Positions 16,584-25,869 of a DNA stretch of 64,000 bases are shown here, in pieces. The stretch is from Paractinoplanes bogorensis (GTDB lineage Bacteria; Actinomycetota; Actinomycetes; Mycobacteriales; Micromonosporaceae): NCBI RefSeq assembly GCF_018829635.1, contig NZ_JAHKKG010000007.1, positions 62,001 to 126,000 on the forward strand, in the 5' to 3' direction. Below the pieces are notes generated by a model that was given only the letters and a program-made list of their open reading frames with translations, was not told the origin of the DNA and did no database searches. Both the position numbers and the translations under genes were made by a program. Position 1 is the first letter of the stretch. Each line of letters begins with the position of its first letter.

Positions 16584-17211
16584 GCATGGACTTGATGCGC
16601 AGCTCGGGGACGGTCTTCGTGCCGCCCTTGACGGTCTCGAAGGTGAACCAGCCGACGACGTCCGCCTTCGCCTCGAACATCTGGTCCACCTTGTAGGCGC
16701 CCAGCATCTCCGCGTCACCGCTGAAGATGACCGGATAGACCGCCGGGTTCTCGTACGGGGTGTTGCTCGCGTTGGCCAGCATGCGCTCGGAGCCGGTGCG
16801 GCTGTCGTACTGGCCGATCCGGCCGTAGATGACGATCTTCTCGCCGGCGTGGGCCGTCGGGTTCTTGGCGATGCTGGTCCAGGCGCGGCTGGTCAGCCCC
16901 TTGTAGGTGGGGGTCTTCTTTGGCGTCGGGGTGGGGGTCGGCGTCTTTGCGGTCCGGACCGGGGTCGCCTCGTTGACCGGAATGATCACGACCGGGTCCT
17001 CGGTCACGGCCGGGGCCGGGGCGGTGGTGCGGACGACCTCGGCGGGACGCGCCGCCACGATCTCGACCGGCGAACCGGAGCTGCCGGCGATCCGGACGAC
17101 GGCGGTGCCGCCGATCGCGAAGGCCACGACCGCGCCCACGGTGCCGAGGACGTACGGCAGCTTCGAGCGCTTCGGCGCCGGCTTCCCGTAGCCGTAGTCG
17201 TAGTGCGACAT
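16570..17211 (-). CDS. membrane-anchored hypothetical protein with Thr/Pro linker
   Basis: A 213-residue protein starting at MSHYDYGYG, with GGGGAGGA 8 bases upstream. A short Tyr/Gly-rich cytoplasmic end and a basic patch (PKRSK) precede one membrane helix at about residues 20-38. A Thr/Pro linker follows (PTPTPTPKKTP), then an extracytoplasmic domain of about 105 residues (VIYGRIGQYDSRTGSERML). I do not recognise the domain; OB-fold-like small beta domains are possible. The context gives no functional clue. Confidence 0.7.
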   Translation of the reverse strand: MSHYDYGYGKPAPKRSKLPYVLGTVGAVVAFAIGGTAVVRIAGSSGSPVEIVAARPAEVVRTTAPAPAVTEDPVVIIPVNEATPVRTAKTPTPTPTPKKTPTYKGLTSRAWTSIAKNPTAHAGEKIVIYGRIGQYDSRTGSERMLANASNTPYENPAVYPVIFSGDAEMLGAYKVDQMFEAKADVVGWFTFETVKGGTKTVPELRIKSMLRIY

Positions 17212-17359
17212 CGTGGTTCCTCCCCCGAGGTGGGCCTGCGTTCCCGGCTCGATCTGCCCATTCGGCCGATCCGCGGTCGGTATGAGGCGTTGGCGAATCC
17301 CGGGTCGGCGGGACTGGGAGCTCTGCCGCCCGGGACCGGGCGCGGCCGAGGCTACGGAC

Positions 17360-18022
17360 ATGGACATTCGCACTGTTTCCCGCCGCTTCGGCGCCGCGTC
17401 GCTCATCCTCGGCCCGCTCGCCCTGGCGATCCCGCTGACCGTCACCGACGAGTCGGCGCCGGTCGCCGACCAGCTCCGCGACTACGCCGGTCACTCCGGC
17501 CTCGCGCTCACCAGCAACCTTCTGCTGTTCCCGCTGATGCTGCTGGTGCCGGCCATGGTCTACGCCGGTCGGCTGGCCACGCCCAAGCTCGGCTTCTTCG
17601 GCGGTGGGATCGCCGCGTTCGGGTGGCTGTGCGGGCTGATCGGCATCGGCGGCGGCGGGATCCTGCTCTACCAGGCGTCCCAGCAGGCCGACCAGGGCGC
17701 GGCGGCCTCGATGGTCGAGGCGGTCAACGGCGATCCGGTCTACGGCACCCTGGTCGGGGTCTTCGTGCTCGGGCACCTGGTCGGCATGATCGTGCTCGGG
17801 ATCGGGCTGCTGCGGGCCAAGATGGTCCCGACGTGGGCGGCGGCGCTGTTCACGGCGTACCCGGTGCTGCACTTCGCAGGCAACGCGGTGAACCCGATCG
17901 TCGACACCGTGGCCGGCGTGGTGCTGCTGGTGGGCTGCGTGGTGCTGGCCACCCGGCTGGTCCGGACGCCCGGCGAAGAGCCGATTCCGTACGCGGCGGC
18001 GGCCCAGCACAATCCAGCGTGA
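17360..18022 (+). CDS. multi-pass membrane protein, function unknown
   Basis: A 220-residue protein from the ATG at 17360; the frame is open further upstream but reads into the promoter region of the divergent gene. Six hydrophobic segments are visible: about residues 13-32, 50-72, 82-104, 133-153, 160-180 and 183-200. It resembles the DUF4386-like group of actinobacterial membrane proteins. The stop overlaps the start of the sensor kinase by one base (TGATG), so it is co-translated with the two-component system and may be a sensing or target partner. No motif indicates catalysis. Confidence 0.7.
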   Translation: MDIRTVSRRFGAASLILGPLALAIPLTVTDESAPVADQLRDYAGHSGLALTSNLLLFPLMLLVPAMVYAGRLATPKLGFFGGGIAAFGWLCGLIGIGGGGILLYQASQQADQGAAASMVEAVNGDPVYGTLVGVFVLGHLVGMIVLGIGLLRAKMVPTWAAALFTAYPVLHFAGNAVNPIVDTVAGVVLLVGCVVLATRLVRTPGEEPIPYAAAAQHNPA

Positions 18023-19974
18023 TGACGTCGAACACCTCCCGGGGCGCGGTCGTGACGGCCGCGCTCTTCGCGCTGCTCGCCGTCGCCCTGTGCCTGACCG
18101 GGCCGACCGGCCCGATCACCGTGCTGGTGTCGGTGACCGCCCTGGTCTACGTGGCGGTGGCCCAGGTCGGCGCGGTGATCATCCGGAGCCGCCCGCGCCG
18201 CCCGATCGGCTGGATCTTCCTGGTCTCGGGCGTGGCGATGCCGGTCTCGGCGGCGATCCAGGCGGCGTCCGATCTCGCGCTGCACACCGGGCGGGTCACC
18301 ACGGGCGCGTGGCTGGCCGTGGTGCAGACACCGTTCGCCGTGCTCGGCGCGCCGCTCGTGGCGACGTACGGAATCCTGCTCTTCCCCGATCGTCATCTCG
18401 GCTCGCGCGGCCGCCGGATCCTGGCCCGGGTCTACGCGTTCCAGCTGGCCGGACTGCTGATCTGGGGCACGTTCTCGACCAACGCCAACGACCTGCCGGT
18501 GCCCAACCCGATCGCGATCCCGGCCACCGACGGCGGCGTCCTGCTCATCCTGATCATGGGCCCGCTGAGCGCGCTGGCCTGCGTCTCGCTGTGGCGCTAC
18601 GCCCGGGCCGACCCGGGGGAGCACGCGCCCGCCCTGCGTACCGCGAGCAGGGTCGCCTGGGTGGTGCCGGCCGCCTATCTGGCCTGCGTGGTGGCCGGGA
18701 TGACCACGGGCGAGACCGCCCCGGTGGCCGTGCTGGAGAACATGGCGGCGGTCGCGGTCGGTGTCGCCGCGTGGGTGGGAATCGTCCGGTACGGGCTGTT
18801 CGACACCCGGGCCGTACTCAGCCGCACCCTGACGTACGCCCTGCTCACCGTCGCCCTGGCCGCGGTCTGGCTGGCCGTGGCGGTCGGGCTCGGCCTGGTC
18901 TTCGGCGGCCTGGTTCCGCAGGTGGTCGCCGCGGTCACCGCCGCGCTGGCCGTACTGCCGCTGCGTGACCTGGCCCAGCGCCGGATCAACCAGTTGGTGT
19001 ACGGGCTGCGCGACGACCCGGCGGCTGCGTTCGCGCGCCTGGGCGATCGGCTCGACGCGACCGCCGAACCGGCCGAGATGCTGCCCGCCGCCGCCCGCAC
19101 GGTCGCCGAGGCATTGCGATTGCCGTACGTGGCCATCGAGGTCGGCGGCGAGACGCTGTGCCGGCACGGGAAGCAGCTGCCCGACCGGCCGGTCGACGCG
19201 CTGCCGCTGCCGTTCGCGGGCGAGACCGTGGGCCGGTTGCAGTGGCAGGACCCGCCCGGCGGCCGGCTGCGGCCGGACGAGCGCCGCCTTCTCACCGGCC
19301 TGACCCGCCAGGTCGCGGTGGCGGCCCGCGCGGTGGTGCTGACCGAGGCGTTGCAGAATGCGCGGCAGACACTGGTCGCCGCCCGCGAGGAGGAACGCCG
19401 TCGTCTGCGGCGCGACCTGCACGACGGGCTCGGGCCGACACTGGCCGGCATCGCGCTCGGCATCGACACGGCCCGCCGCTCGGTGCCGGCCGGGGAGGGC
19501 ACGGCCGAGCTGCTGGGCACGCTGCGCGAGGCGACCGAGGCCGCGGTGGGGGACATCCGCCGGATCGTGTACGACCTGCGGCCGCCCGTCCTCGACGAAC
19601 TGGGCCTGGCCGGGGCGGTCCGCGAGCAGGCGGTCCGGCTCGGTGCGGCCGACATCGACGTCCCGGCCGACCTGCCGCCGCTGCCCGCCGCGGTGGAGGT
19701 GGCGGCGTACCGGATCGCGGTGGAAGCCCTGACCAACGCGGCCCGGCACGCCCCCGGCACTCCGGTGTCGGTGCGGCTGTCGCTGGATTCCGCGCTCGAG
19801 GTCAGCGTGTCCGACGACGGCGCCGGGCTGCCCGACGGCTATCGCGCCGGGGTCGGCCTGACCTCGATGCGGGAACGGGCGGCCGAGCTGGGCGGGCACT
19901 GCCGGATCAGCCGGCGCGAGCCGCGCGGCACGCTGGTGCACGCGCTCATCCCGCTTCCGGGGGTGGCCGGGTGA
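18022..19974 (+). CDS. NarL-type sensor histidine kinase with multi-helix sensor
   Basis: A 650-residue protein. The N-terminal half holds about eight to nine membrane helices (residues 10-310), a sensor embedded in the membrane without a clear extracellular domain. A GAF-like region follows (about 330-440). The HisKA_3 dimerisation block EEERRRLRRDLHDGLG carries the phosphorylated His467. The ATPase domain has the N box EALTNAARHA and the G box DDGAGLPDGY. It phosphorylates the response regulator encoded next, whose GTG start overlaps its stop. The signal is unknown. Confidence 0.92.
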   Translation: MTSNTSRGAVVTAALFALLAVALCLTGPTGPITVLVSVTALVYVAVAQVGAVIIRSRPRRPIGWIFLVSGVAMPVSAAIQAASDLALHTGRVTTGAWLAVVQTPFAVLGAPLVATYGILLFPDRHLGSRGRRILARVYAFQLAGLLIWGTFSTNANDLPVPNPIAIPATDGGVLLILIMGPLSALACVSLWRYARADPGEHAPALRTASRVAWVVPAAYLACVVAGMTTGETAPVAVLENMAAVAVGVAAWVGIVRYGLFDTRAVLSRTLTYALLTVALAAVWLAVAVGLGLVFGGLVPQVVAAVTAALAVLPLRDLAQRRINQLVYGLRDDPAAAFARLGDRLDATAEPAEMLPAAARTVAEALRLPYVAIEVGGETLCRHGKQLPDRPVDALPLPFAGETVGRLQWQDPPGGRLRPDERRLLTGLTRQVAVAARAVVLTEALQNARQTLVAAREEERRRLRRDLHDGLGPTLAGIALGIDTARRSVPAGEGTAELLGTLREATEAAVGDIRRIVYDLRPPVLDELGLAGAVREQAVRLGAADIDVPADLPPLPAAVEVAAYRIAVEALTNAARHAPGTPVSVRLSLDSALEVSVSDDGAGLPDGYRAGVGLTSMRERAAELGGHCRISRREPRGTLVHALIPLPGVAG

Positions 19975-20618
19975 CGCTGCGCGTGCTGGTGGCCGACGAC
20001 CATCCGCTGTTCCGCGAGGGCCTGCGGGCGCTGATCGCCGACTCGCCCGAGACCGAGCCGGCCGGGGTGGCGGCCGACGGGGAGCAGGCGGTCGCGCTGG
20101 CTCTGCAGAACCGTCCCGACGTGGTGGTGATGGATCTGCGGATGCCCGGCCTGAACGGGGTCGAGGCGACCCGGCAGATCGTGGCGGCGCTGCCCGGCGT
20201 CGCCGTCCTGGTGCTCACCATGGTCGAGGAGGACGCGTCGATCTTCGCGGCGATGCGCGCGGGCGCCCGGGGCTATGTGCTCAAGGGGGCCGAGCCGGAG
20301 GCGATCCTGCGCTCGATCCGGGTGGTCGCCTCGGGCGAGGCGATCTTCGGGGCGGACGTGGCGGCGCGGCTGACCCAATTCTTCGCGGGTGCCCCGGAAT
20401 CGGGGGCGGTGCCCTTTCCCGGCCTGACCGCCCGGGAACGCGACATCCTCACCCTGATGGCGACCGGCGCGGCCAACGCCGTCATCGCCGCGCGGCTCGG
20501 CCTGACCGAGAAGACGGTGCGCAACAACGTCTCGAACATCTTCGTGAAGCTGCGGGTGGCCGACCGGGCCGCCGCCGTGGCCCGGGCCCGGGACGCCGGG
20601 CTCGGCGGTCAGGCCTGA
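19971..20618 (+). CDS. NarL/FixJ-family response regulator
   Basis: A 215-residue regulator. The receiver domain (about residues 1-120) has the acidic pair DD in VADDHPLF, phospho-accepting Asp55 in VVVMDLRMPG and the lysine in YVLKGAEP. The LuxR-type helix-turn-helix is at about 145-205 (LTARERDILTLMATG, then LTEKTVRNNVSNIF). It is translationally coupled to the kinase (GTGA). Probable targets include the co-transcribed membrane protein gene. Confidence 0.93.
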   Translation: MTLRVLVADDHPLFREGLRALIADSPETEPAGVAADGEQAVALALQNRPDVVVMDLRMPGLNGVEATRQIVAALPGVAVLVLTMVEEDASIFAAMRAGARGYVLKGAEPEAILRSIRVVASGEAIFGADVAARLTQFFAGAPESGAVPFPGLTARERDILTLMATGAANAVIAARLGLTEKTVRNNVSNIFVKLRVADRAAAVARARDAGLGGQA

Positions 20619-20619
20619 C

Positions 20620-21897
20620 TCAGCAGGACGCCTTGCCGTTGTTGACGCGCTCGGTGCTGTGCCGCTGGTAGCCGAGTTCGGCGCCGCCGCGCAGCGTGAT
20701 GGTGTTGCAGCGATGGCTGGCCGGGGTCGAGTGGGCCACGAAGCTGGCCGTGCTGACCGTGTTGCCGTCGAACGTGACCTTGCTCAGGTCGCCGTCGAGG
20801 ATCGGTGGGTCGCTCGAACCGGTGCTCGAGATGGTGTTGCCGGTCCACGCGATCTGCGCGTCCCCGATGGCGAAGTTGCCGCCGGTGTGCAGCACCATGC
20901 CGCCGTGCGTGTTGCTGAACTTGTTGTTGCGCAGCCGGATGTTGTGCGCCGACGAGTCGCCCGAGTCGCTGCCGATCTCGAGCACACCCTGGGTGTTGTT
21001 GCCGGTGCTGTGGTGCACGTCGAGGTTGTCGCCGTAGTTCCATACCTCGACGAAGCCGCCGTCGTGCCCGTAGTCGTGGCTCGGGGCCCGGCAGTTGGTG
21101 CAGCTGCTGTAGCCGATCTCGACGTCGTGCGCCTCGACCAGGAAGCCGACCGCGCCGTAGTCGTCGTCGCCGCCCGGGGTGTCGCGCACCATGCTCAGGT
21201 CGCGCACGGTGACCCGCTGGGCCCAGCCGCCGCGGCCGCGGAACTGCACGCCGACGCCGGCGTTGTCGACCGTGCTCGACTGGACGCCGCTGTTCGACCC
21301 CATGATCACGATGCCGTTCTTGAGGGCGTCGGTGACCCGGATGTTCTCCACGATCTGGTACGAACCGGAGAGCGTGATCACGCCCTCGCGGTCGGTCTTG
21401 CCGCCGTCGATGACCGGGAGGGCGCCGGAGCCGTACGCGGTCAGCTTGATCGGTCTGCTCTTGGTGCCGTCGCCGCGCAGGTCGATCAGCGTGTTCCAGG
21501 TGCAGCCGCGGGCCAGCCCGATCACCGTGCCGGCGTCGATCGACCGTGAGGTGGCGGCGTCGACGCTGCGCAGCGGCTTGGCCTGGGTGCCGTTGTTGCC
21601 GTCGTTGCCGTTCCGGCAGTCGACGTGGACGTCGATGCGCTGGGTGGCCGAGGCCGACGGCTTGGGTGGGGCCGACGTCACATAGGTGGCCGGGCCGAGC
21701 TTGGGGGCGACGCTGACCGCCGTGCCGGGCGCGGGCGCCGCCGAGCCGGACAACGGGGCCGGAGTCGGTGTGCCGGTGAGGGTCTCGCTCACCGTCTCGG
21801 GGTCGGCGGAACCGCGGTGGGCGACGACAAATGCGCCACTTCCGGCGATCGCGACAGCGGCAAATGCCAGCGGGAGGCGGAGGCGTCTGCTCAGCAT
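20620..21897 (-). CDS. secreted right-handed beta-helix protein
   Basis: A 425-residue exported protein. The signal segment is at about residues 8-26, followed by a Pro/Ala/Thr linker to about residue 85. The remainder is a parallel beta-helix of the pectate-lyase-like type: short strands with stacked Asn and hydrophobic residues (GNDGNNGTQAKPLRSVDAA at the start, later NKFSNTHGGMVLHTGG). The opening block is typical of polysaccharide lyase or epimerase-like beta-helix enzymes. No specific catalytic set could be assigned. It converges on the response regulator gene with one base between the two stops. A carbohydrate substrate is likely. Confidence 0.75.
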   Translation of the reverse strand: MLSRRLRLPLAFAAVAIAGSGAFVVAHRGSADPETVSETLTGTPTPAPLSGSAAPAPGTAVSVAPKLGPATYVTSAPPKPSASATQRIDVHVDCRNGNDGNNGTQAKPLRSVDAATSRSIDAGTVIGLARGCTWNTLIDLRGDGTKSRPIKLTAYGSGALPVIDGGKTDREGVITLSGSYQIVENIRVTDALKNGIVIMGSNSGVQSSTVDNAGVGVQFRGRGGWAQRVTVRDLSMVRDTPGGDDDYGAVGFLVEAHDVEIGYSSCTNCRAPSHDYGHDGGFVEVWNYGDNLDVHHSTGNNTQGVLEIGSDSGDSSAHNIRLRNNKFSNTHGGMVLHTGGNFAIGDAQIAWTGNTISSTGSSDPPILDGDLSKVTFDGNTVSTASFVAHSTPASHRCNTITLRGGAELGYQRHSTERVNNGKASC

Positions 21898-22211
21898 TGC
21901 GCCACCCTAACGGACGACGGAATCAACATATCGACATTCGTCAGCGACCCCCGGGCGGGTTGCGCGCATTTGGTTTGTTTCGCCGTTCCGCCGAATGGAC
22001 CGGGTGACCTAGGCCACTCTGCCCGAAAAACGTATCCACCATTTTGTGATCTACATCGGATTCGCTTTCACCTGGGGAAACGTACGGCGATACGGGAGCG
22101 GTCCGTCCGACCTCTGGTGCGGAGATAGACGCGCCGCTAGGGTTTGCACCGCTTGATCGACGGCTGACGGGGCGCCGCGATGAGTCTTCCTCTACCCAGA
22201 TGGGATGAACC
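21898..22211. other. intergenic region between beta-helix gene and conservon
   Basis: The region is lower in GC than its surroundings (around 22020-22090 in particular), as expected for divergent promoters. I see no convincing reading frame and no clear consensus promoter. The bases just before 22212 give only weak Shine-Dalgarno pairing. Confidence 0.5.
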
Positions 22212-24530
22212 TTGACGTCCACATCGGCCGGTCAGGCGACGGACCGAAATCAACGACAGCAGTCCATCGCCCGGCGGGTCGTCCGGCTCGTCCTCGTGCC
22301 CAGTGTGGTGGCCCTGCTGATCTGGTTCGCCGCTTCCGGATACCTGGTTTTCCAGGGCTTCTACAACCGCGCGGTGGCCAACTCGGTGCGGCAGGTGTCG
22401 ATCCCGGCCGTGGCCGCGCTCTCGTCGTTGCAGCAGGAGCGCCGGCAGAGCGTCTCCTTCCTGGCCCGCCCGTCGAACGGGCTGACCTCGCTGCTCGAGC
22501 GGCGCCGGCAGACCGACCAGCGGGTCGACGCCCTGCGGTCGGCCGCCGACGGCGCGCTCGGGCAGGCCCCCGAGTCGATCAAGTCGCGCTGGACCAGCCT
22601 GTCCGGCTATCTCGACCGGCTGCCGGCCACCCGCAGCGCGATCGACGCGCGGTCGATGAGCGGTGACGACGCCTACGCCTTCTACAACACTCTGCTCGAC
22701 GCGGCCACCGACCTGTTCGACAACCAGGCCCGCGTGGTGCCCGATGTGACCGCGACCCAGGGCGGCATCATCGCCACCGAGGTGTTCCGGGCCAGCGACC
22801 TGATGTCCCGGGCCGGCTCGATCGTCGACGGCGCGCTCGCCTCCGGGCCGCTCACCCGGGCCGACTATCTCGAGTTCGTCCGGCTCGTCGGGGCCTACCA
22901 CGCCGCGCTGACCACGTCTTCTCCGCACCTCGAACCGGCCGTGCGGACGAGGTTCGCCGAGATCGAGGCGAGTACCGCCTGGAAGCAGCTGATCCAGGCC
23001 GAGAACGCGATCACCTCGGGTGGCCCGTGGGCCCGCAGCGTGCCGGCCTCCCTGTCGCTCGGCGTCGACCGGTGGTCACAGCTCACCGGCACCGTCTCGG
23101 CCGACCTGATCGACCTGACCGTCCAGCAGGCCGACCAGGTCTCGGCCCGGGCCCTGCGGACCGGTAACAACCAGCTGCTGACCGCGACCCTGGGTTCGGT
23201 GCTGGCCCTCGCGATCGCCGTCGGCGCCATCCTGTGGGCCGTCCGCCAGTCGCGGGTGCTGGTCGACCGGGCCTTGTCGGTGCGTCTGGCCAAGCTCGGC
23301 AGCGACGCCGACACGCTCGTCGACCAGCGGCTGCCCTCGGTCATGGACCGGCTCCGCCGCCGTGAGCAGGTCGACCTGGCCTCCGAGTTCGCCGCACCCG
23401 ACTACGGCGGCGACGAGATCGGCCAGGTCGCCCGGGTGATCAACCGGTCGCTGCAGGCGGCCGCGGGCGCGGCGGTCGACGAGGCCAAGGCCCGGGCTGC
23501 CGGTATGGCGATGCTGATGGGTGTCGCCCGCCGTCCGCAGCGCCCGCTGCAGCGCGGCCTCAAGGTGGTCGAGGATCTGCAGGAGCAGGTCGGCGACGAG
23601 AAGCTGCTGACCGATCTGTTCGACATCCACCACCAGCTCAACCAGACCCGGCGCTTCCTGGAAAATCTGGTCATTCTGGCCGGCGGTCAGATCGGCCGGC
23701 GCTTCCAGAATCCGGTCGCCCTGCGCCGCGTGCTGCTGGCCTCGTTCGCCGAGGCCCGCAACTATCAGCGGATCACGCTGCGCCGGGCCAACGACGTGGC
23801 GCTCGCCGGGCACGCCGTGGCCGAGGTCATCCACCTGCTGGCCGAGCTGCTGGACAACGCGCTGGCCTTCTCGCCGCCGGACACCACGGTGTGGGTCACC
23901 TCGAGCCGGGTGCAGCACGGCGTGGCGATCGAGATCGAGGACGCCGGCGTGGGCATGTCGGCCGAGGCCGTCGAGCGGGCCAACACGCTGCTCGCGACCG
24001 CGCCGACGCCGGACGTGACGGAACTGCGGGACGGCGCCCAGATCGGTCTGCACGTGGTGGCCGAGCTGGCCAAGCGCGAGGGTGTGCAGATCAGCCTGCG
24101 GCGCTCCGCGTACGGCGGTCTGCTGGCCATCGTCCTGCTGCCCGAGCGCATTCTGGTCGGCTGCGAGCGCGACGGTTCCGGCGACAGCCGGGCCATGCCG
24201 ATCGTCCCGGCCGCTCAGCGCCCGGAGCCGCCGCGCCCGGCCCCGGCGGAGCCCCAGGCGCCGGTGGAGCGGACGACCGCGGTCGCGGTGCTCGAGCCCA
24301 AGCCGAACGGGAAGCCCCCGCTCCCGCACCGCCGTCCGCAGCAGCACCTCGCGCCCGGACTGCTCGAGGAGGACGAGCCTTCCGAGGCCGAGGTCACCGA
24401 GGTTGTCCCGACCCGGTCGCCCGAGGAGGCCCGGGCCCGGTTCGCCCGCTACCAGCGCGGCTGGGCCGAGGGCGCGACGGCCGACCGCACCGACGACACC
24501 ACCGATGATGAGCAAGGCGGGAACCCGTGA
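22212..24530 (+). CDS. conservon sensor ATPase (CvnA-like)
   Basis: A 772-residue protein with an apparent TTG start; no ATG or GTG lies in frame before the first membrane helix. Helix 1 is at about residues 25-48, a mainly helical extracytoplasmic sensor of the nitrate-sensing type at 50-310, helix 2 at 318-342. The ATPase domain (about 540-655) has LAELLDNALAFSPP and EDAGVGMS. The region where a phospho-histidine would sit reads VARRPQRPLQRGLK, so no H box is seen, as in other CvnA proteins. The C-terminal 110 residues are Pro-rich and acidic. It heads a four-gene conservon and probably controls the GTPase rather than a response regulator. Confidence 0.85.
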   Translation: MTSTSAGQATDRNQRQQSIARRVVRLVLVPSVVALLIWFAASGYLVFQGFYNRAVANSVRQVSIPAVAALSSLQQERRQSVSFLARPSNGLTSLLERRRQTDQRVDALRSAADGALGQAPESIKSRWTSLSGYLDRLPATRSAIDARSMSGDDAYAFYNTLLDAATDLFDNQARVVPDVTATQGGIIATEVFRASDLMSRAGSIVDGALASGPLTRADYLEFVRLVGAYHAALTTSSPHLEPAVRTRFAEIEASTAWKQLIQAENAITSGGPWARSVPASLSLGVDRWSQLTGTVSADLIDLTVQQADQVSARALRTGNNQLLTATLGSVLALAIAVGAILWAVRQSRVLVDRALSVRLAKLGSDADTLVDQRLPSVMDRLRRREQVDLASEFAAPDYGGDEIGQVARVINRSLQAAAGAAVDEAKARAAGMAMLMGVARRPQRPLQRGLKVVEDLQEQVGDEKLLTDLFDIHHQLNQTRRFLENLVILAGGQIGRRFQNPVALRRVLLASFAEARNYQRITLRRANDVALAGHAVAEVIHLLAELLDNALAFSPPDTTVWVTSSRVQHGVAIEIEDAGVGMSAEAVERANTLLATAPTPDVTELRDGAQIGLHVVAELAKREGVQISLRRSAYGGLLAIVLLPERILVGCERDGSGDSRAMPIVPAAQRPEPPRPAPAEPQAPVERTTAVAVLEPKPNGKPPLPHRRPQQHLAPGLLEEDEPSEAEVTEVVPTRSPEEARARFARYQRGWAEGATADRTDDTTDDEQGGNP

Positions 24531-24940
24531 CCGATCCGACGACCAGCCCGACCGACCTGCCCTGGATGTTGGACGACCTGGTCGAGGTGCCGCACGTCAT
24601 CTCGGTCGTGGTGCTGTCGACCGACGGGCTGATCATCCAGAAGTCGTCGCTCATCTCGCAGGACCTGGCCGAGATCCTGGCCGCCGGCGCGTCCTCGATG
24701 TACAGCGTCGCGGCCGGCACCGGTCGCCGGTTCAAGAGCGGCCCGGTGCACCAGGTGATCATCGAGTACGGCGACAACACCCTGTTCATCGCGGCCGCCG
24801 GGCAGAACGCGCGCCTGGCCGTGCTGTGCGAGCAGGACGTCGACATGGGCCTGGTCGCGTACGAGGTGAGCCGGCTGGTCACCCGCATCGGCGACTTCCT
24901 GGGCACCGGGATCCGGTCCGTGGCGCCGGTCGACTCATGA
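24527..24940 (+). CDS. roadblock/LC7 protein (CvnB-like)
   Basis: A 137-residue protein with the roadblock/LC7 pattern: LDDLVEVPHVISVVVLSTDGL, then AAGASSMYSVA, and a FIAAAGQNARLAVL strand. Roadblock proteins bind and regulate small Ras-like GTPases; MglB is the best-known case. Its partner should be the GTPase encoded two genes later. GTG overlaps the sensor stop. Confidence 0.92.
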   Translation: MTDPTTSPTDLPWMLDDLVEVPHVISVVVLSTDGLIIQKSSLISQDLAEILAAGASSMYSVAAGTGRRFKSGPVHQVIIEYGDNTLFIAAAGQNARLAVLCEQDVDMGLVAYEVSRLVTRIGDFLGTGIRSVAPVDS

Positions 24941-25302
24941 CGTTGGAGACGTGGGACGGTGACGACGAGTCGGCCGCGGGCCGGTTCGTGCCGCTGTACG
25001 TCCTCGTCAACGGCCGGACGGCGCCGCGGGACTCCAGCCTCGACCTGGCCACCCAGGTGGTGGCGCTGCCGGTGGACACCCGTCGGCTGGAACCGGAATA
25101 CCTCGAGATCCTGCGCCGGTGCGACGGCTGGATCTCGGTGGCCGAGATCGGCGCATACCTGCGGATGCCGCTGGCGATCACCAAGGTGATGGTCGACGTG
25201 CTGATCGAGCAGGGCTATCTCGAGGTGGGCAATCCGGCCCAGCAGAAGATCATCGACCGGCACGTGCTCGACGCCGTGCTGGCCGGCCTGGAACGGCTGT
25301 AG
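24937..25302 (+). CDS. DUF742 protein (CvnC-like)
   Basis: A 121-residue protein. It starts with an acidic tail and FVPLYVLVNGR, then a winged-helix-like domain with SVAEIGAYLRMPLAITKVMVD-type spacing (about residues 66-100). DUF742 proteins occur almost only in conservons and are thought to link roadblock and GTPase components; their biochemical role is not settled. ATGA overlap with the previous gene; 12 bases to the next. Confidence 0.9.
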   Translation: MTLETWDGDDESAAGRFVPLYVLVNGRTAPRDSSLDLATQVVALPVDTRRLEPEYLEILRRCDGWISVAEIGAYLRMPLAITKVMVDVLIEQGYLEVGNPAQQKIIDRHVLDAVLAGLERL

Positions 25303-25314
25303 GGGGGAGGCGAC

Positions 25315-25869
25315 GTGGACCGCACTTCAGTCAAGATCGTTGTGGCCGGCGGGTTCGGCACCGGCAAGACGACGCTGGTCGCCTCGGTGAGTGAGATCCC
25401 GCCGCTGACCACGGAGGAACTCCTGACCGAGGCGAGTGTCGGGGTGGACGACACCACCGGGGTCGAGGGGAAGACGACCACCACCGTGGCCCTCGACTTC
25501 GGGCGCATCACGATCAGTCCCGACGTGGTGCTCTATCTCTTCGGCACCCCGGGCCAGGACCGGTTCTGGTTCATGTGGGACGAGCTGGCCCAGGGCGCGG
25601 TCGGCGCGATCGTGCTGGTCGACACGCGCCGGCTCGACTCCAGCTTCCCCGCCGTCGACTATTTCGAGCGGCGGGGCATCCCGTTCGTCACCGCGGTCAA
25701 CCGGTTCTTCGGCGAGTGCGACTACACCGAGGACGAGATCCGCGGGGCGCTCGAGCTGGATCCGAAGGTGCCGCTGGTCTGGTGCGACGCGCGGGACCGG
25801 GGATCGAGCAAGCTGGCCCTGATCACCCTGGTCCGGCACGCCATGGCCCGTCTGCCCGCCCGCGCTTAA
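25315..25869 (+). CDS. conservon Ras-like GTPase (CvnD-like)
   Basis: A 184-residue ATP/GTP-binding protein. P-loop GGFGTGKTT (about residues 12-20), a switch Thr region (VEGKTTTTVALDFG), and the Walker B/switch II block LFGTPGQDRFWF. The guanine-specificity block reads AVNRFF rather than NKxD, which is usual for CvnD proteins. The GTG start follows a strong Shine-Dalgarno (GGGGGGAGG). It acts at the membrane as the switch of the conservon. It overlaps the convergent tryptophanase gene by four bases, so the conservon and the indole genes share a border. Confidence 0.92.
   Translation: MDRTSVKIVVAGGFGTGKTTLVASVSEIPPLTTEELLTEASVGVDDTTGVEGKTTTTVALDFGRITISPDVVLYLFGTPGQDRFWFMWDELAQGAVGAIVLVDTRRLDSSFPAVDYFERRGIPFVTAVNRFFGECDYTEDEIRGALELDPKVPLVWCDARDRGSSKLALITLVRHAMARLPARA

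Noticed and set aside
16849..18021. Upstream extension of the sensor kinase frame
   Set aside because: The extension crosses the two neighbouring genes and has a shadow composition; a start at 18022 overlaps the previous stop and gives a proper membrane N terminus.
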